From assembly GCF_004798935.1 (NCBI RefSeq), contig NZ_RAHT01000003.1:310001-374000 (forward strand): a stretch of 64,000 bases of DNA. Direction: 5' to 3'. Below are positions 19,265-27,835 of the stretch, piece by piece; position 1 is the first letter of the stretch, and every line of letters starts with the position of its first letter. Both the position numbers and the translations under genes were made by a program. This DNA is from Ningiella ruwaisensis. GTDB lineage: Bacteria; Pseudomonadota; Gammaproteobacteria; Enterobacterales; Alteromonadaceae. The notes under the pieces were generated by a model, which had not been told where the DNA came from, made no database searches, and saw only the letters and a list, made by a program, of their open reading frames with translations.

Positions 19265-20506
19265 CTATCCATCATTCAACTGCGAGTGCAAAGCACTTTT
19301 GTAGGCTTCTATGCCGGGGTAAAACGATACAATTAAAGCAACAATAACAATTAATCCACTTACCAGTAATGTATCGATAGACAATAAATGCGGCGTTAAA
19401 AATAATCCGAATTCGGCTGCCAACCATCCTTGTAATCCGAATAGGATCAAACTCACTCCTCCTACGGCTGCCACTAGCGAAAGCAAGACCAAAATAAACG
19501 ATTCAAGCAAAATTAAAGATAAGATGGTGGCGGGGCCTGCTCCTAAAACGCGTAACACGGCAATTTCTTTTTGTCTTTCGTTCATCGATGCCAAAAGCAT
19601 GGTTGCCAGACCAAATAAAGAAGCAATCAGCACCAAAGCGGCGATGGCACGCAACAAATTTTCTACTGAGCCCATTAGGGTCCATAATTCAGCCATAGCA
19701 ACGCCCGGAAGCACTGCCATCAATCGGTCTTGTTGGTAGTTGTTGAGTTCTCGTTGAACGGTGAAGGTGGCAAATTTATTTTTTAAACCAAGCATAATTG
19801 CGGTAATGCTTTCAGGTTTAACATTGTACGACTCTGGTTGCTCTAAAAGAGCTTGTAAAGCATTTGGTGGTAAATGTATTGCTTCAATTGCATTTAGGCT
19901 CACATGCACTGTCTTATCAACTGGCGTGCCGGTTCGGCTTAGTATCCCTTTGATAACAAAGGGGGCTTGGTCATGGTTGGTAAAACTTGTGTGACCAATC
20001 CCGTGTGCAATCACAATCTTATCGTTTAGCTTGTAGCCTAGCTGTTCTGCTACATCAGCACCGAGCACTGCGTCAAACATGTTCTCAAACGCCTCACCCT
20101 GACTAAACGTAAGCGCTTGTTTGTTGCCATATTTAAAATGTTGAAAGTAGGATTCGTTGGTTCCCATGACGCGAAAACCGCGATGCGAGTCCCCAAGTGA
20201 TATGGGAATAGCCCATTCTACTAATGCATGATTTTGCAGCATCGTTAAGCTGTCAAACTGAATATTGTTAGTTGGGCTTCCCATCCGGAACACGGAATAC
20301 AACAACAAGTTGAGTTGCCCACTAGGTGCTCCAACAATTAAATCGACTCCGGAAATAGTGCGATTGAAACTTTCTTTGGCCTGCAGACGAATATGCTCGA
20401 CGCTAAGCAACACCATTATGCTTATCCACAAAGAAAGAAAGGTGAGAATAACGGTTTTTTTACGACTGACTAAACTATGCCAGGCAATAGAAGTGAGCAT
20501 CTTCAT
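19265..20506 (-). CDS. FtsX-like ABC transporter permease
   Basis: 413 aa. Topology of the MacB/FtsX/LolE type: one helix near the N-terminus ([21 protein letters not shown]), a large periplasmic domain (about 45-270), then three C-terminal helices (about 280-400, beginning [21 protein letters not shown]). The periplasmic region starts [20 protein letters not shown], as in permeases found beside DUF3299 proteins. It overlaps the upstream ATPase gene by 4 bases (ATGA). With the DUF3299 genes just across the divergent promoter and the zinc genes nearby, a role in zinc handling like the Zrg system reported in Vibrio is the best guess. Mechanotransmission permeases of this type may move lipoproteins or peptides, so the direction and cargo are open. 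Confidence 0.82.
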   Translation of the reverse strand: MKMLTSIAWHSLVSRKKTVILTFLSLWISIMVLLSVEHIRLQAKESFNRTISGVDLIVGAPSGQLNLLLYSVFRMGSPTNNIQFDSLTMLQNHALVEWAIPISLGDSHRGFRVMGTNESYFQHFKYGNKQALTFSQGEAFENMFDAVLGADVAEQLGYKLNDKIVIAHGIGHTSFTNHDQAPFVIKGILSRTGTPVDKTVHVSLNAIEAIHLPPNALQALLEQPESYNVKPESITAIMLGLKNKFATFTVQRELNNYQQDRLMAVLPGVAMAELWTLMGSVENLLRAIAALVLIASLFGLATMLLASMNERQKEIAVLRVLGAGPATILSLILLESFILVLLSLVAAVGGVSLILFGLQGWLAAEFGLFLTPHLLSIDTLLVSGLIVIVALIVSFYPGIEAYKSALHSQLNDG

Positions 20507-21194
20507 TTTTCGCTTGTTCCTGTCGCCACATTAAGTGATGTTAAATTGATTTTTTTGGAAAAATAGCGACTTAGTTCAGAGTCATGACTGACAAAAATAA
20601 GGCTGGTTTGTGTTTCATCGCACAATTGCATCAAAACTTCCATAAAGGCATCTCTAGCAGAAGCGTCAAGAGCGGACGTGGGCTCGTCAACCAGTAAAAG
20701 TTTTGGTCGATTGATAAACGCCCGGGCTATAGCAACGCGCTGCTGTTGTCCAGTGCTCAAATGCTTGAAAACGTATCCTTAGGGAGTTTAAGAGAGCCAC
20801 AAAGGGACTGGGCTCGTTCTATTAACGTACTATTATTCAACTGTTGTGATTTTCCAGCAAAATAGGCTGCCAGTTCTATATTTTTAGCCACAGATAAATA
20901 AGGTATAAGATTAAATCTTTGAAACACAACGCCAATATTCTGCGCCCTGAATCTATCGCGATCGCGTTGTTTCATAGTAGTCAAATTACTATCTAATACA
21001 GTAATACTTCCTTTTTGTGGGAGTAAAATACCACATAGCAGGTTCAGTAAAGTGGTTTTGCCCGAGCCGGAGTCTCCGTGAAGAAAAACGCGTTCACCAG
21101 ATTCAAGTTGCCACTCAGGGATCGATAAAATGGGGCTACTACTTTTTGAAAATGCGTAATCCATGCTTTTAATACTGAGGACAGTCGTTGTCAA
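20503..21194 (-). pseudogene. ABC transporter ATPase (MacB/LolD type), interrupted by a one-base frameshift
   Basis: Two consecutive frames together make one 230-residue ATPase. The first (21194-20757) has Walker A GDSGSGKT (40-47) and the Q-loop region VVFQRFNLIPYL, and stops after KDTFSSI. The second (20760-20503) supplies the signature LSTGQQQR, Walker [13 protein letters not shown] and the H-loop FVSHD. Reading through with one base added in the TTTT run at about 20771-20774 gives [15 protein letters not shown], a normal join. The total of 692 bases is one short of a whole number of codons. Either the gene is inactive, the base is a sequencing error, or a split protein is made through the TTGA overlap at 20757-20760. 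The reading-frame break is seen directly; the cause is inference. Confidence 0.85.
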
Positions 21195-21245
21195 AGAATG
21201 GGCTCCTAAAATTTGGACGTAAAGAGGATTCTATTAAAATTCACC

Positions 21246-21268
21246 GTAATGTTATATCATCGAGATTC
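21246..21268 (+). promoter_or_regulatory. Candidate Zur box (one good half-site)
   Basis: The left half GTAATGTTATA matches the gammaproteobacterial Zur half-site GAAATGTTATA in 10 of 11 positions; the right half matches only 5 of 11. It lies in the 131-base divergent region between the ABC genes and the DUF3299 operon. It is weaker than the site at 28941, but its location fits. Confidence 0.42.
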
Positions 21269-21273
21269 TTCTG

Positions 21274-21306
21274 TGACAAGTAAGTGACAAGTGAGTGACA
21301 AGTAAG
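21274..21306 (+). repeat. Three tandem 11-base direct repeats TGACAAGTRAG
   Basis: Three head-to-tail copies (21274-21284, 21285-21295, 21296-21306) differing at one position, followed by a decayed fourth (TGGCAAAGGTAG) that contains the ribosome binding site of the next gene. The 11-base period is close to one helical turn. Confidence 0.8.
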
Positions 21307-21325
21307 TGGCAAAGGTAGATTAGAA

Positions 21326-21904
21326 GTGAAATCAATATTCTTTATTCGCTCGTTAGCATCGGTGTGCTTTTTTCTGATAAGTTCTTTAGCTATGCATGCT
21401 GTTGCAAGCGATACAGAATATGCTGAAATTGAGTGGATCCAATTAATGCCTGCTGATGATTTAGAGGCACTTATGAATCCGCCTGAGTTTTTATCTGGCA
21501 TAGAAGATGGCGCAAGTGACGACAATTTGGAAACTTTAAGCGAACTAGGCAAGACCAATGAAGCCGCAAAACGCTTTGAAGAAGCGCTTACCTCCACTCG
21601 CGTGATAGAAGCCTTTGATCAAGCGCGCATTCGTATCCCTGGCTTTATTGTACCCTTGGCATCCAATGAAGCGCAGCGAGTTACCGCGTTTTTTATTGTC
21701 CCTTACTTTGGTGCCTGTTTGCATTTGCCACCACCTCCTCCCAATCAAATTATTTATGCAGAGCATCAAACCGGTATTGAACTTAATTCTTTGCAAGATG
21801 CATTTTGGTTTGAAGGAACTATCCTGATTGACAATACTGAAAATGAACTTGGTCAGTCTGCATATACAATGCGTTTAGATAAAGCATACATTTACGGGGG
21901 TTAA
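21326..21904 (+). CDS. DUF3299 exported protein, first copy
   Basis: 192 aa. A signal peptide of about 26 residues (FFLISSLAMHAVASD) is followed by the start of the mature domain, EIEWIQLMPADDLEAL. The core carries the DUF3299 hallmarks: RIPGFIVPLASNEAQRVTAFF, then IVPYFGACLHLPPPPPNQII (with a Cys-x-His followed by five prolines). The conserved Cys/His pair could bind metal. Function is uncharacterised; the family recurs beside ABC transporters and zinc-regulated genes in marine gammaproteobacteria. The GTG start at 21326 has AAAGG about ten bases upstream. It is first of three genes on the plus strand, divergent from the ABC module. Confidence 0.85.
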   Translation: MKSIFFIRSLASVCFFLISSLAMHAVASDTEYAEIEWIQLMPADDLEALMNPPEFLSGIEDGASDDNLETLSELGKTNEAAKRFEEALTSTRVIEAFDQARIRIPGFIVPLASNEAQRVTAFFIVPYFGACLHLPPPPPNQIIYAEHQTGIELNSLQDAFWFEGTILIDNTENELGQSAYTMRLDKAYIYGG

Positions 21905-21907
21905 GTG

Positions 21908-22396
21908 ATGAAATTATTACTTCGATGCCGCTCATTAACGACGTTTTTCTCTGCATTTTGCCTGATAGGCTTCTCAGCTTTAGTCAGTGCGTGTGAGTAC
22001 CACGACACAATGGGTTTTGGCGCGTTTAATCATGGTATGGGCTTTAGGTCCTCTCATCCATTGGCGCAAAATAACTTACCAGCTCGAAAAACGCCGCAAG
22101 TCACCATAGAGTATGACAAACCGGTACGGGGCCGCGCCGGACAGGACCAAAGCATTATAATCAATTATCATTTGCCCCCCGAATTTGAAGACGCCTATCT
22201 TCGATTTACAGCGGGAGAAGGTATAGAAGTTAATGCCCAGGAAAGCATTTCGATTGATAGTCTTACCGGAGAATATGCGCTTGAATATCTTGCGAAGGAA
22301 GAGGGAAAAAGGCACGTTCTTGTATTGATAGATGCAATGAAAGACAAACTGCCTTACTCCAGAGTTTATCGCATCGATCTCGCCATTGAAAATTGA
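21908..22396 (+). CDS. Lipoprotein of unknown function between two DUF3299 genes
   Basis: 162 aa. Signal peptide with a lipobox-like end VSAC (about residue 29) before EYHD. The N-terminal mature part is rich in His, Gly and Met (EYHDTMGFGAFNHGMGF), which could be a metal site. The rest looks like a beta-sandwich domain (VTIEYDKPVRGRAGQDQSI, YLRFTAGEGIEVNAQESI, VLVLIDAM). No named family is recognised. ATG follows GGGGTTAAGTG and sits 3 bases after the previous stop; a GTG one codon earlier is possible. Its position inside a DUF3299 operon implies periplasmic partnership with those proteins. Confidence 0.78.
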   Translation: MKLLLRCRSLTTFFSAFCLIGFSALVSACEYHDTMGFGAFNHGMGFRSSHPLAQNNLPARKTPQVTIEYDKPVRGRAGQDQSIIINYHLPPEFEDAYLRFTAGEGIEVNAQESISIDSLTGEYALEYLAKEEGKRHVLVLIDAMKDKLPYSRVYRIDLAIEN

Positions 22397-22447
22397 TAAT
22401 TATTTGAATGCTTTGAAGATAAATTCCTGAATGAGTAAGGCATTTTT

Positions 22448-23116
22448 ATGAAGGCAGCTATCAAGGCCATACTGTTATTGATCGCGTGCATAGCCCTTGG
22501 TATTGGTATCGGATTTGCAATTTTCAATAACAAAGGTGTACTTCTGCAATGGTTCATGTTCAAACCCACTTTGTATGAAACGCAAAACGATGCTTTGGTA
22601 AAGCGCTTTGAATCCTCTTCAATGATCCAGCTTGAGTGGTCACAGCTTTTACCTCAAGAAGAAAAATCGATTTTGAAAAAGTATCAGCAAAATCAAGCAG
22701 GCACGCCAAAAGAGTTCGCTGACAACCTACTCTTGTCTTTACAGGCCAGCACTGACGAAGATTACAGTTCAGCTATGATATCAACAAACAGTGTTGATAC
22801 TTTCGATAACAAACCTGTATCTATAGCTGGTTTTATTGTACCCATTGATTATGCTGAAGATAAAAGTTTGAGCAACATTTTTATTGTGCCTTACTTTGGA
22901 GCCTGCCTGCATTTTCCGCCACCGCCGCCTAATCAAATTATCTTTGCGCAATTAGGCGCGGGGTTTACCGATTTCGAATTAACCCAGGCTTATCGTCTGC
23001 GCGGCGTGTTGCGAAGAGGCTTGTTTGAGGACCCATTGGGCACATCTGCCTATATTTTGGATGTCGTTTCTATAGAGCCGTATTATGAAAATCCTGATGA
23101 TTTCAGGCAGCATTAA
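22448..23116 (+). CDS. DUF3299 protein, second copy, membrane anchored
   Basis: 222 aa. An N-terminal membrane helix (about 7-27, AILLLIACIALGIGIGFAI) lacks a clear cleavage site, so the protein is probably anchored in the inner membrane facing the periplasm. The domain repeats the first copy's landmarks: IQLEWSQLLPQEE, VSIAGFIVPIDYAED, IVPYFGACLHFPPPPPNQII and LRGVLRRGLFEDPLGTSAY. The Cys-x-His before the proline run is conserved in both copies. The two are clearly paralogues, but diverged outside these motifs. Last gene of the operon, followed by a strong terminator. Confidence 0.87.
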   Translation: MKAAIKAILLLIACIALGIGIGFAIFNNKGVLLQWFMFKPTLYETQNDALVKRFESSSMIQLEWSQLLPQEEKSILKKYQQNQAGTPKEFADNLLLSLQASTDEDYSSAMISTNSVDTFDNKPVSIAGFIVPIDYAEDKSLSNIFIVPYFGACLHFPPPPPNQIIFAQLGAGFTDFELTQAYRLRGVLRRGLFEDPLGTSAYILDVVSIEPYYENPDDFRQH

Positions 23117-23134
23117 CGAAATAAATTAATAAAA

Positions 23135-23167
23135 AAGCCTGCAAATTTTTTGCAGGCTTGGTTTTTT
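23135..23167 (+). terminator. Intrinsic terminator of the DUF3299 operon
   Basis: Perfect 11-base inverted repeat AAGCCTGCAAA / TTTGCAGGCTT with a 3-base loop, then TGGTTTTTT, starting 18 bases after the stop codon. An upstream A-run lets it also serve the opposite strand. Confidence 0.88.
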
Positions 23168-23193
23168 CGGGCTATTTTGATTTTAATACAGCA

Positions 23194-23252
23194 GCCCTCT
23201 GTTTCTTAATCCTCTATTTCTAGCCCTCTGTTTCTAAGCCCTCTGTTTCTAA
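23194..23252. repeat. Tandem 15-base repeat spanning the stop codon of the M3 peptidase gene
   Basis: Four adjacent units of GCCCTCTGTTTCTAA or near copies; the third and fourth are identical. On the minus strand they encode repeated LRNRG, and the first unit contains the stop because one base differs (TAA in place of TTA). Confidence 0.8.
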
Positions 23253-25413
23253 GTAATGCGTCAGTAGAGGGTTCTCGTCCTCTAAAGCCGATGTAGGCAT
23301 CAAGATAATTCATTGTATCGCCAGTGCTGAATACAAACTCATGCAAACGTCGCGCAGTCTCTTCATCGAAAATGTTGTCGGCTTCAAGAAAAGCGTCAAA
23401 TCCGTCCGCATCTAATATTTCGGACCACATGTAAGCGTAATAGGCAGATGAATATCCGCCCGCAAAAATATGTCCGAAATGGGTACTTCTGTGACGCATG
23501 ATAATTTCTTCAGGTTTGCCGTACTCACTCAAGACTTTATCTTCAAATGCACGCACATCCAGGTTCTCGACCGAGGTCAGCTGGTGATATGCCATATCAA
23601 CGAGCGCTGATGCAGTAAACTCGATTGTTGCAAAACCCTGATTGAAGGTGCTTGCTTCCTGTATGCGTTGTATGAGTGATTCTGGCATGGCTTCGTTAGT
23701 TTGATAATGACGAGCAAAACGCTGCAGCATTTCAGGTTGCGCAATAAAATGCTCGTAAATTTGTGCGGGAAATTCTACCCAGTCCCGAGGAACGTTTGTC
23801 CCGGAGAGCGTAGGATAAGTGACATCAGATAACAATCCATGCAACGCATGCCCAAACTCATGAAACAGCGTCACTGCGTCACTAAAGCTCATTAATGTTG
23901 GCTGGCCTTCTGCCGGCTGGTTCAAATTCATGTTATTAAGAATAAGAGGGATATTACTGCCATCGAGCTTTTGCTGTACTCTAAATGCGCTCATCCAGGC
24001 GCCAGAGCGCTTGGTGTCGCGCGCGTAATAATCTCCAAAGAACAAACCGATGGTTTGCCCTTCCGCGTTATTCACTTCCCACACTCGAACAACAGGATTG
24101 TAAACTGGAATATCAAAACGTTCTTTAAAACTCAGGCCAAATAATTTATTTGCTACGAAAAACTGCGCGTCAATCATGTTATTTAATTCAAAATACTGAC
24201 TGATTTCGGCCTCATCTAAATTATATCTGGACTTGCGTACTTTCTCAGCATAAAAGCGCCAATCCCATGGAGCAAGATCATAACCAGCACCTTCTTCTTT
24301 CATGAGCGCTTGTATCCATGATTTTTCCTGTTCAGCTTTCACCTTTGCTGGCTCCCATACTTTTAATAGCAAATTCATAGCAGCCTCGGGGCTACTTGCC
24401 ATAGCGTTGGATAACACATAATCGGAATGATGCTCAAACCCCAGTAATTGAGCACGTTCTGCTCTTAAGGCGACTATCTGTTGTATTATTGCTTTATTAT
24501 CAAACTCATTGTCGTTGTCACCTCTATTAGCCCAAGCTTTAAACGCCTGTTCTCGTAGGTCACGACGCTCAGAAAACTGCAGAAACGGTTCGACACTGGA
24601 ACGTTGTAAAGTGATCACGTATTTATCATCAAGTCCTCTGGAAGATGCCTGAGCAGAAGCTGCATCAATCAGAGTTTGTGGCAAACCGGCCAAATCTTTT
24701 TCTTCTAATATCAGCGTAAATTCGCGGGTATCATTTAAAACATTCTGGCCAAACTCTGTACTTAAGCGAGATAACTCCTCATTAATCGTTGCTAGTTTCG
24801 ATTTATCTTCAGCTGACAAATTAGCACCAGCGCGCACAAAATCATTGTATATTCGCTCCGTCAATCTGATTTGTTCAGAGTTAAGTCCCGATTCTAAGCG
24901 TTCGTCGTAGATTTTTTTAATCCGTGCAAACAGTTGCTCATTTAATAAAATTTCATTGCCATGGCGGGCGAGCATTGGAGAAACTGAGCGCTGAATGCTT
25001 TGCATTTGTTCGTCAGATTCAGTGTTTGCCAAATTGAAAAAAACGCGGCTTACTCTATCCAAATGGCTACCAGAACGTTCCATTTGCGCAATCGTATTGT
25101 CAAATGAGGCAATACTATCGATAGTCGTAATATTGTTGACTTCACGCTTGTGCATTTCGATGGCACGTTCAAACGCTGGTAAAAAATGTTCTGTACTTAT
25201 TTTTGAAAATGGAGGCGTGTTAAACGGAGTATCCCACGTCATGAAAAAAGGGTTTTCACCCTGATTGCTTTTATCAGTTTCGGCTGTAACTGAGGTCTGG
25301 CCTGTCAGACTTTTCTCATTTTCGCTTTGCTCAGGTTGTGAACATCCCGCCAGCGTTAATAAAAAACCTATCGCAACAAGACCAAAAAATTGCTTTGCAT
25401 GTTTATTCGTCAT
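23206..25413 (-). CDS. M3-family oligopeptidase/dipeptidyl carboxypeptidase, lipoprotein
   Basis: 735 aa, similar in size to Dcp/oligopeptidase A. The zinc site is H518-E-F-G-H522 with the third ligand downstream in the M3 helix region. WDTPFNTPPFSKISTEHFLPAFERAI is the typical start of Dcp-type enzymes. An N-terminal signal sequence ends in a lipobox, LAGC (about residue 24), followed by a polar Gln/Glu-rich linker, so it should be membrane-anchored in the periplasm; E. coli Dcp and OpdA are mostly soluble. It trims dipeptides from peptide C-termini or degrades oligopeptides. The C-terminus bears a short LRNRG repeat from slipped-strand duplication. Its place among zinc genes may be coincidence or reflect a zinc enzyme grouped with supply genes. 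Confidence 0.92.
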   Translation of the reverse strand: MTNKHAKQFFGLVAIGFLLTLAGCSQPEQSENEKSLTGQTSVTAETDKSNQGENPFFMTWDTPFNTPPFSKISTEHFLPAFERAIEMHKREVNNITTIDSIASFDNTIAQMERSGSHLDRVSRVFFNLANTESDEQMQSIQRSVSPMLARHGNEILLNEQLFARIKKIYDERLESGLNSEQIRLTERIYNDFVRAGANLSAEDKSKLATINEELSRLSTEFGQNVLNDTREFTLILEEKDLAGLPQTLIDAASAQASSRGLDDKYVITLQRSSVEPFLQFSERRDLREQAFKAWANRGDNDNEFDNKAIIQQIVALRAERAQLLGFEHHSDYVLSNAMASSPEAAMNLLLKVWEPAKVKAEQEKSWIQALMKEEGAGYDLAPWDWRFYAEKVRKSRYNLDEAEISQYFELNNMIDAQFFVANKLFGLSFKERFDIPVYNPVVRVWEVNNAEGQTIGLFFGDYYARDTKRSGAWMSAFRVQQKLDGSNIPLILNNMNLNQPAEGQPTLMSFSDAVTLFHEFGHALHGLLSDVTYPTLSGTNVPRDWVEFPAQIYEHFIAQPEMLQRFARHYQTNEAMPESLIQRIQEASTFNQGFATIEFTASALVDMAYHQLTSVENLDVRAFEDKVLSEYGKPEEIIMRHRSTHFGHIFAGGYSSAYYAYMWSEILDADGFDAFLEADNIFDEETARRLHEFVFSTGDTMNYLDAYIGFRGREPSTDALLRNRGLRNRGLEIED

Positions 25414-25482
25414 TGAAAGACCTTAATTAGTGATTATTTATTTTTAGTTTTTTTAAATTAAATCGTGTCAGTTTAGTTTGCG

Positions 25483-26172
25483 TCAATTGATGATATCGAG
25501 AGTCATAACTAATCGTCGCTCTTCAGCCTCAAGCGGAGGCGAGCGATGCACTAAAGCACCACCTTCATTTCCTTCCCATAATTCACCTTTTAACAAGGCG
25601 ACATCACCGGTACTTAGTTGTTGAATATCGCTTTGCTTATTATACAAACCCGATATTTCATCCGGTAAACCGGCACTTCCGGCGCCAAGTTTTACCCGAT
25701 TTACTTTATCATGGGCGAGCCATTGCGTGCCTTTTCCGCAAAATGTGGTAATTAGTCGGCAGGGAACGCGATCAATATGAAAACGCGGGCACATTGCTTT
25801 TTTTTGAACGCCAAGTCGTAAACCTGCCTTTTTTAAATCAAAGAGAACGCAAAACATATCAATGACTTCATGAATATGTTGGCGAAGCGCTTCTCCATAG
25901 TTTTTGTTCCTGGCAATGTGTGAAATATCGTTCTCAATATTATTTGCGCCTACCAGTAAAACACTATCTAAAAAATTATGCTCAATAATATCTTTTTTTA
26001 TAGATTGAACGAGCGATTTACAGAGCTTTCGTTGCCATACCGTCATATTACAATTGTCTTTATAAATTTCGGTTAGCACATTTAGATCGTTTCCAAAGCT
26101 AACCATTCGCTCTAGCGGAATTCGAACATCTGCCGAACTTTGAATAGTGTCTATTGCCCTTGCCACATTCAT
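25483..26172 (-). CDS. DUF1826 protein (zinc-starvation associated)
   Basis: 229 aa with the DUF1826 core MCPRFHIDRVPCRLITTFCGKGTQWL, a Cys/His-rich segment like a dioxygenase-type metal site (H-x-D), and the C-terminal LLKGELWEGNEGGALVHRSPP. The family is repeatedly found next to ZigA-type COG0523 GTPases in Zur regulons; the biochemical role is not established. The start ATG lies 1 base after the zigA stop, so translation is coupled. Last gene of the zrgA-zur-merC-zigA-DUF1826 operon. Confidence 0.88.
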   Translation of the reverse strand: MNVARAIDTIQSSADVRIPLERMVSFGNDLNVLTEIYKDNCNMTVWQRKLCKSLVQSIKKDIIEHNFLDSVLLVGANNIENDISHIARNKNYGEALRQHIHEVIDMFCVLFDLKKAGLRLGVQKKAMCPRFHIDRVPCRLITTFCGKGTQWLAHDKVNRVKLGAGSAGLPDEISGLYNKQSDIQQLSTGDVALLKGELWEGNEGGALVHRSPPLEAEERRLVMTLDIIN

Positions 26173-26173
26173 T

Positions 26174-27382
26174 TTACTGTTCCCATAATGGAAAAGGGTC
26201 TGTAAAGGTTTTCCAGTGAGTTTGCCCTTTCATAAGATCTTGTTCGCTTAACAAGCATTCATCTAATGCATTCCGAATGGCTTGTTCATCAAGATTCTGA
26301 CCAATGAAAACGAGCTCCTGGTGCATATCACCGAAAGGCTCTTTCCATTGCTTTTCTATTGATTTAAGGTATTCAGGGTCGCATGGCCATTCAGATTTGG
26401 GGACGGCCAGCCAGAACATACCTGCATAGCCATAATGCGCAATACCTCCAGCCTGACTCCACTGTCCCGCAAACTGAGGCCGACTGGCCAACCAAAAGTA
26501 ACCCTTTGACCTTAACAATTTTCCGTACTTAGCAGTATTATGAAAAAACTGATAGATTTTTTCGGGGTAGAAAGGGCGCCTTGCCGCGTATGAGAAGCTA
26601 GCGATACCATATTCTTGTGTTTCTGGTACGTGTTCGCCGCGCATTTCTTTCAACCATCCTGGGGCAAGCTGCGCCTTTTGAAAGTCGAATAGTCCTGTAC
26701 CTAAAATAAGACTTGTATCAACGTGCCCATGCTGAATAGGCACAATTTTGGCGCTTGTATTTAGTGATCGCAGTATTGCCTGTAAACTCGCTAACTGCGT
26801 GTTGCTTATCAAGTCTGTTTTGCTAATTAATATTACATCTGCAAACTCGACTTGATCTATGAGTAAGTCTGCGACTGTGCGCTCATCGTCTTCCCGCAAA
26901 GATTCACCTGTTTCAGACAAATATTTTGCCTGTTCATAATCTTTGGCAAAATTTACCGCATCAACTACGGTGACCATGGTATCCAATTGAGCGACGTCAC
27001 TTAGTGAAACACCGTCTTCATCAGCAAACGTGAAGGTTTCAGCAACCGGTAAAGGTTCAGAAATTCCCGTCGATTCAATGAGACAATAATCAAATGTACC
27101 AGTGTTTGCGAGCTTTCTTACTTCATTTAGCAAATCCTCTCGCAAAGTACAGCAGATACATCCGTTACTCATTTCAACGAGCTTTTCTTCGCTATGATTA
27201 AGTGACACATCACTTTTAATCAAAGCCGCATCAATATTAATGTCGCTCATGTCGTTAACGATAACTGCAACTTTTTTACCTTGACGATTGTTTAATACAT
27301 GGCTAAGTACAGTTGTTTTTCCTGCGCCCAAGAAGCCCGATAAAACAGTAACAGGAAGTTTTTTTGCGCAACTAGTGGTCAT
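26174..27382 (-). CDS. zigA: COG0523 GTPase, ZigA-type zinc metallochaperone
   Basis: 402 aa. G3E-family P-loop GTPase: Walker [10 protein letters not shown] (16-24), the metal-binding C75-I-C77-C78 in [12 protein letters not shown], the G3 region [13 protein letters not shown] and the NKxD-like motif SKTD. The C-terminal domain (about 265-400) ends in a region with [12 protein letters not shown], as in ZigA-like proteins. Members of this subgroup deliver zinc to client enzymes under starvation and are repressed by Zur. It is within the Zur-linked operon, preceded by merC (39-base gap) and followed by DUF1826 with a 1-base gap. A second COG0523 protein occurs at 34915. Confidence 0.92.
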   Translation of the reverse strand: MTTSCAKKLPVTVLSGFLGAGKTTVLSHVLNNRQGKKVAVIVNDMSDINIDAALIKSDVSLNHSEEKLVEMSNGCICCTLREDLLNEVRKLANTGTFDYCLIESTGISEPLPVAETFTFADEDGVSLSDVAQLDTMVTVVDAVNFAKDYEQAKYLSETGESLREDDERTVADLLIDQVEFADVILISKTDLISNTQLASLQAILRSLNTSAKIVPIQHGHVDTSLILGTGLFDFQKAQLAPGWLKEMRGEHVPETQEYGIASFSYAARRPFYPEKIYQFFHNTAKYGKLLRSKGYFWLASRPQFAGQWSQAGGIAHYGYAGMFWLAVPKSEWPCDPEYLKSIEKQWKEPFGDMHQELVFIGQNLDEQAIRNALDECLLSEQDLMKGQTHWKTFTDPFPLWEQ

Positions 27383-27421
27383 GCGGAAATTTACCTTTGA
27401 TAAGCTCTAAATAATGACAAA

Positions 27422-27835
27422 TTACAAACTGGGTTCTGACAAATTGCGACATACTCTGACGCGTCTTAAGCGAAGATTACGAAGATGACCAACTGCAATA
27501 AGAATCGAGCCAAAAAGCGTCAGTCCAACTTCACCTTTTTCTCCCAAATAATCGTGCCCGAAAAGAGCCGCTGCGATGAGCATCAGCATGCCCAGTGCGC
27601 TAACAAAGAAAACACTCGTGCGTTTATGGTGAAGAAAGCCGGAAATCAAGGCAAAAATACTGATAGGAATGACTATGAACACTAACCATAGATGAAAGCG
27701 CTCATCATCAAGGACAAGTAGACCCGAAATAGAGGGTAAGGCTAGCAAAACAAGGGGAAGCGCAATGCAATGTAAAACACAGACAAATGAAAGGGCTACC
27801 GCTGTTTTATCACTCGAATCTAATAGTTTTTTCAA
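27422..27835 (-). CDS. MerC-domain inner membrane protein
   Basis: 137 aa with four membrane helices. The first carries VCVLHCIALPLVL, the Cys-x-x-x-His motif of MerC family proteins that bind and move divalent metals. The frame is open upstream, but AAGGAG at 27842-27847 (minus strand) with 6-base spacing marks a TTG start at 27835, giving MKKLLDSSDKT and the usual family length. The start lies inside the end of zur (26-base overlap). In this zinc operon, zinc transport is a more likely role than mercury, as no other mer genes are present. Confidence 0.85.
   Translation of the reverse strand: MKKLLDSSDKTAVALSFVCVLHCIALPLVLLALPSISGLLVLDDERFHLWLVFIVIPISIFALISGFLHHKRTSVFFVSALGMLMLIAAALFGHDYLGEKGEVGLTLFGSILIAVGHLRNLRLRRVRVCRNLSEPSL

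Noticed and set aside
27422-27835. Mercury resistance locus
   Set aside because: The MerC protein is alone, without merA, merP, merT or merR, inside a Zur-linked operon; zinc is the better context.
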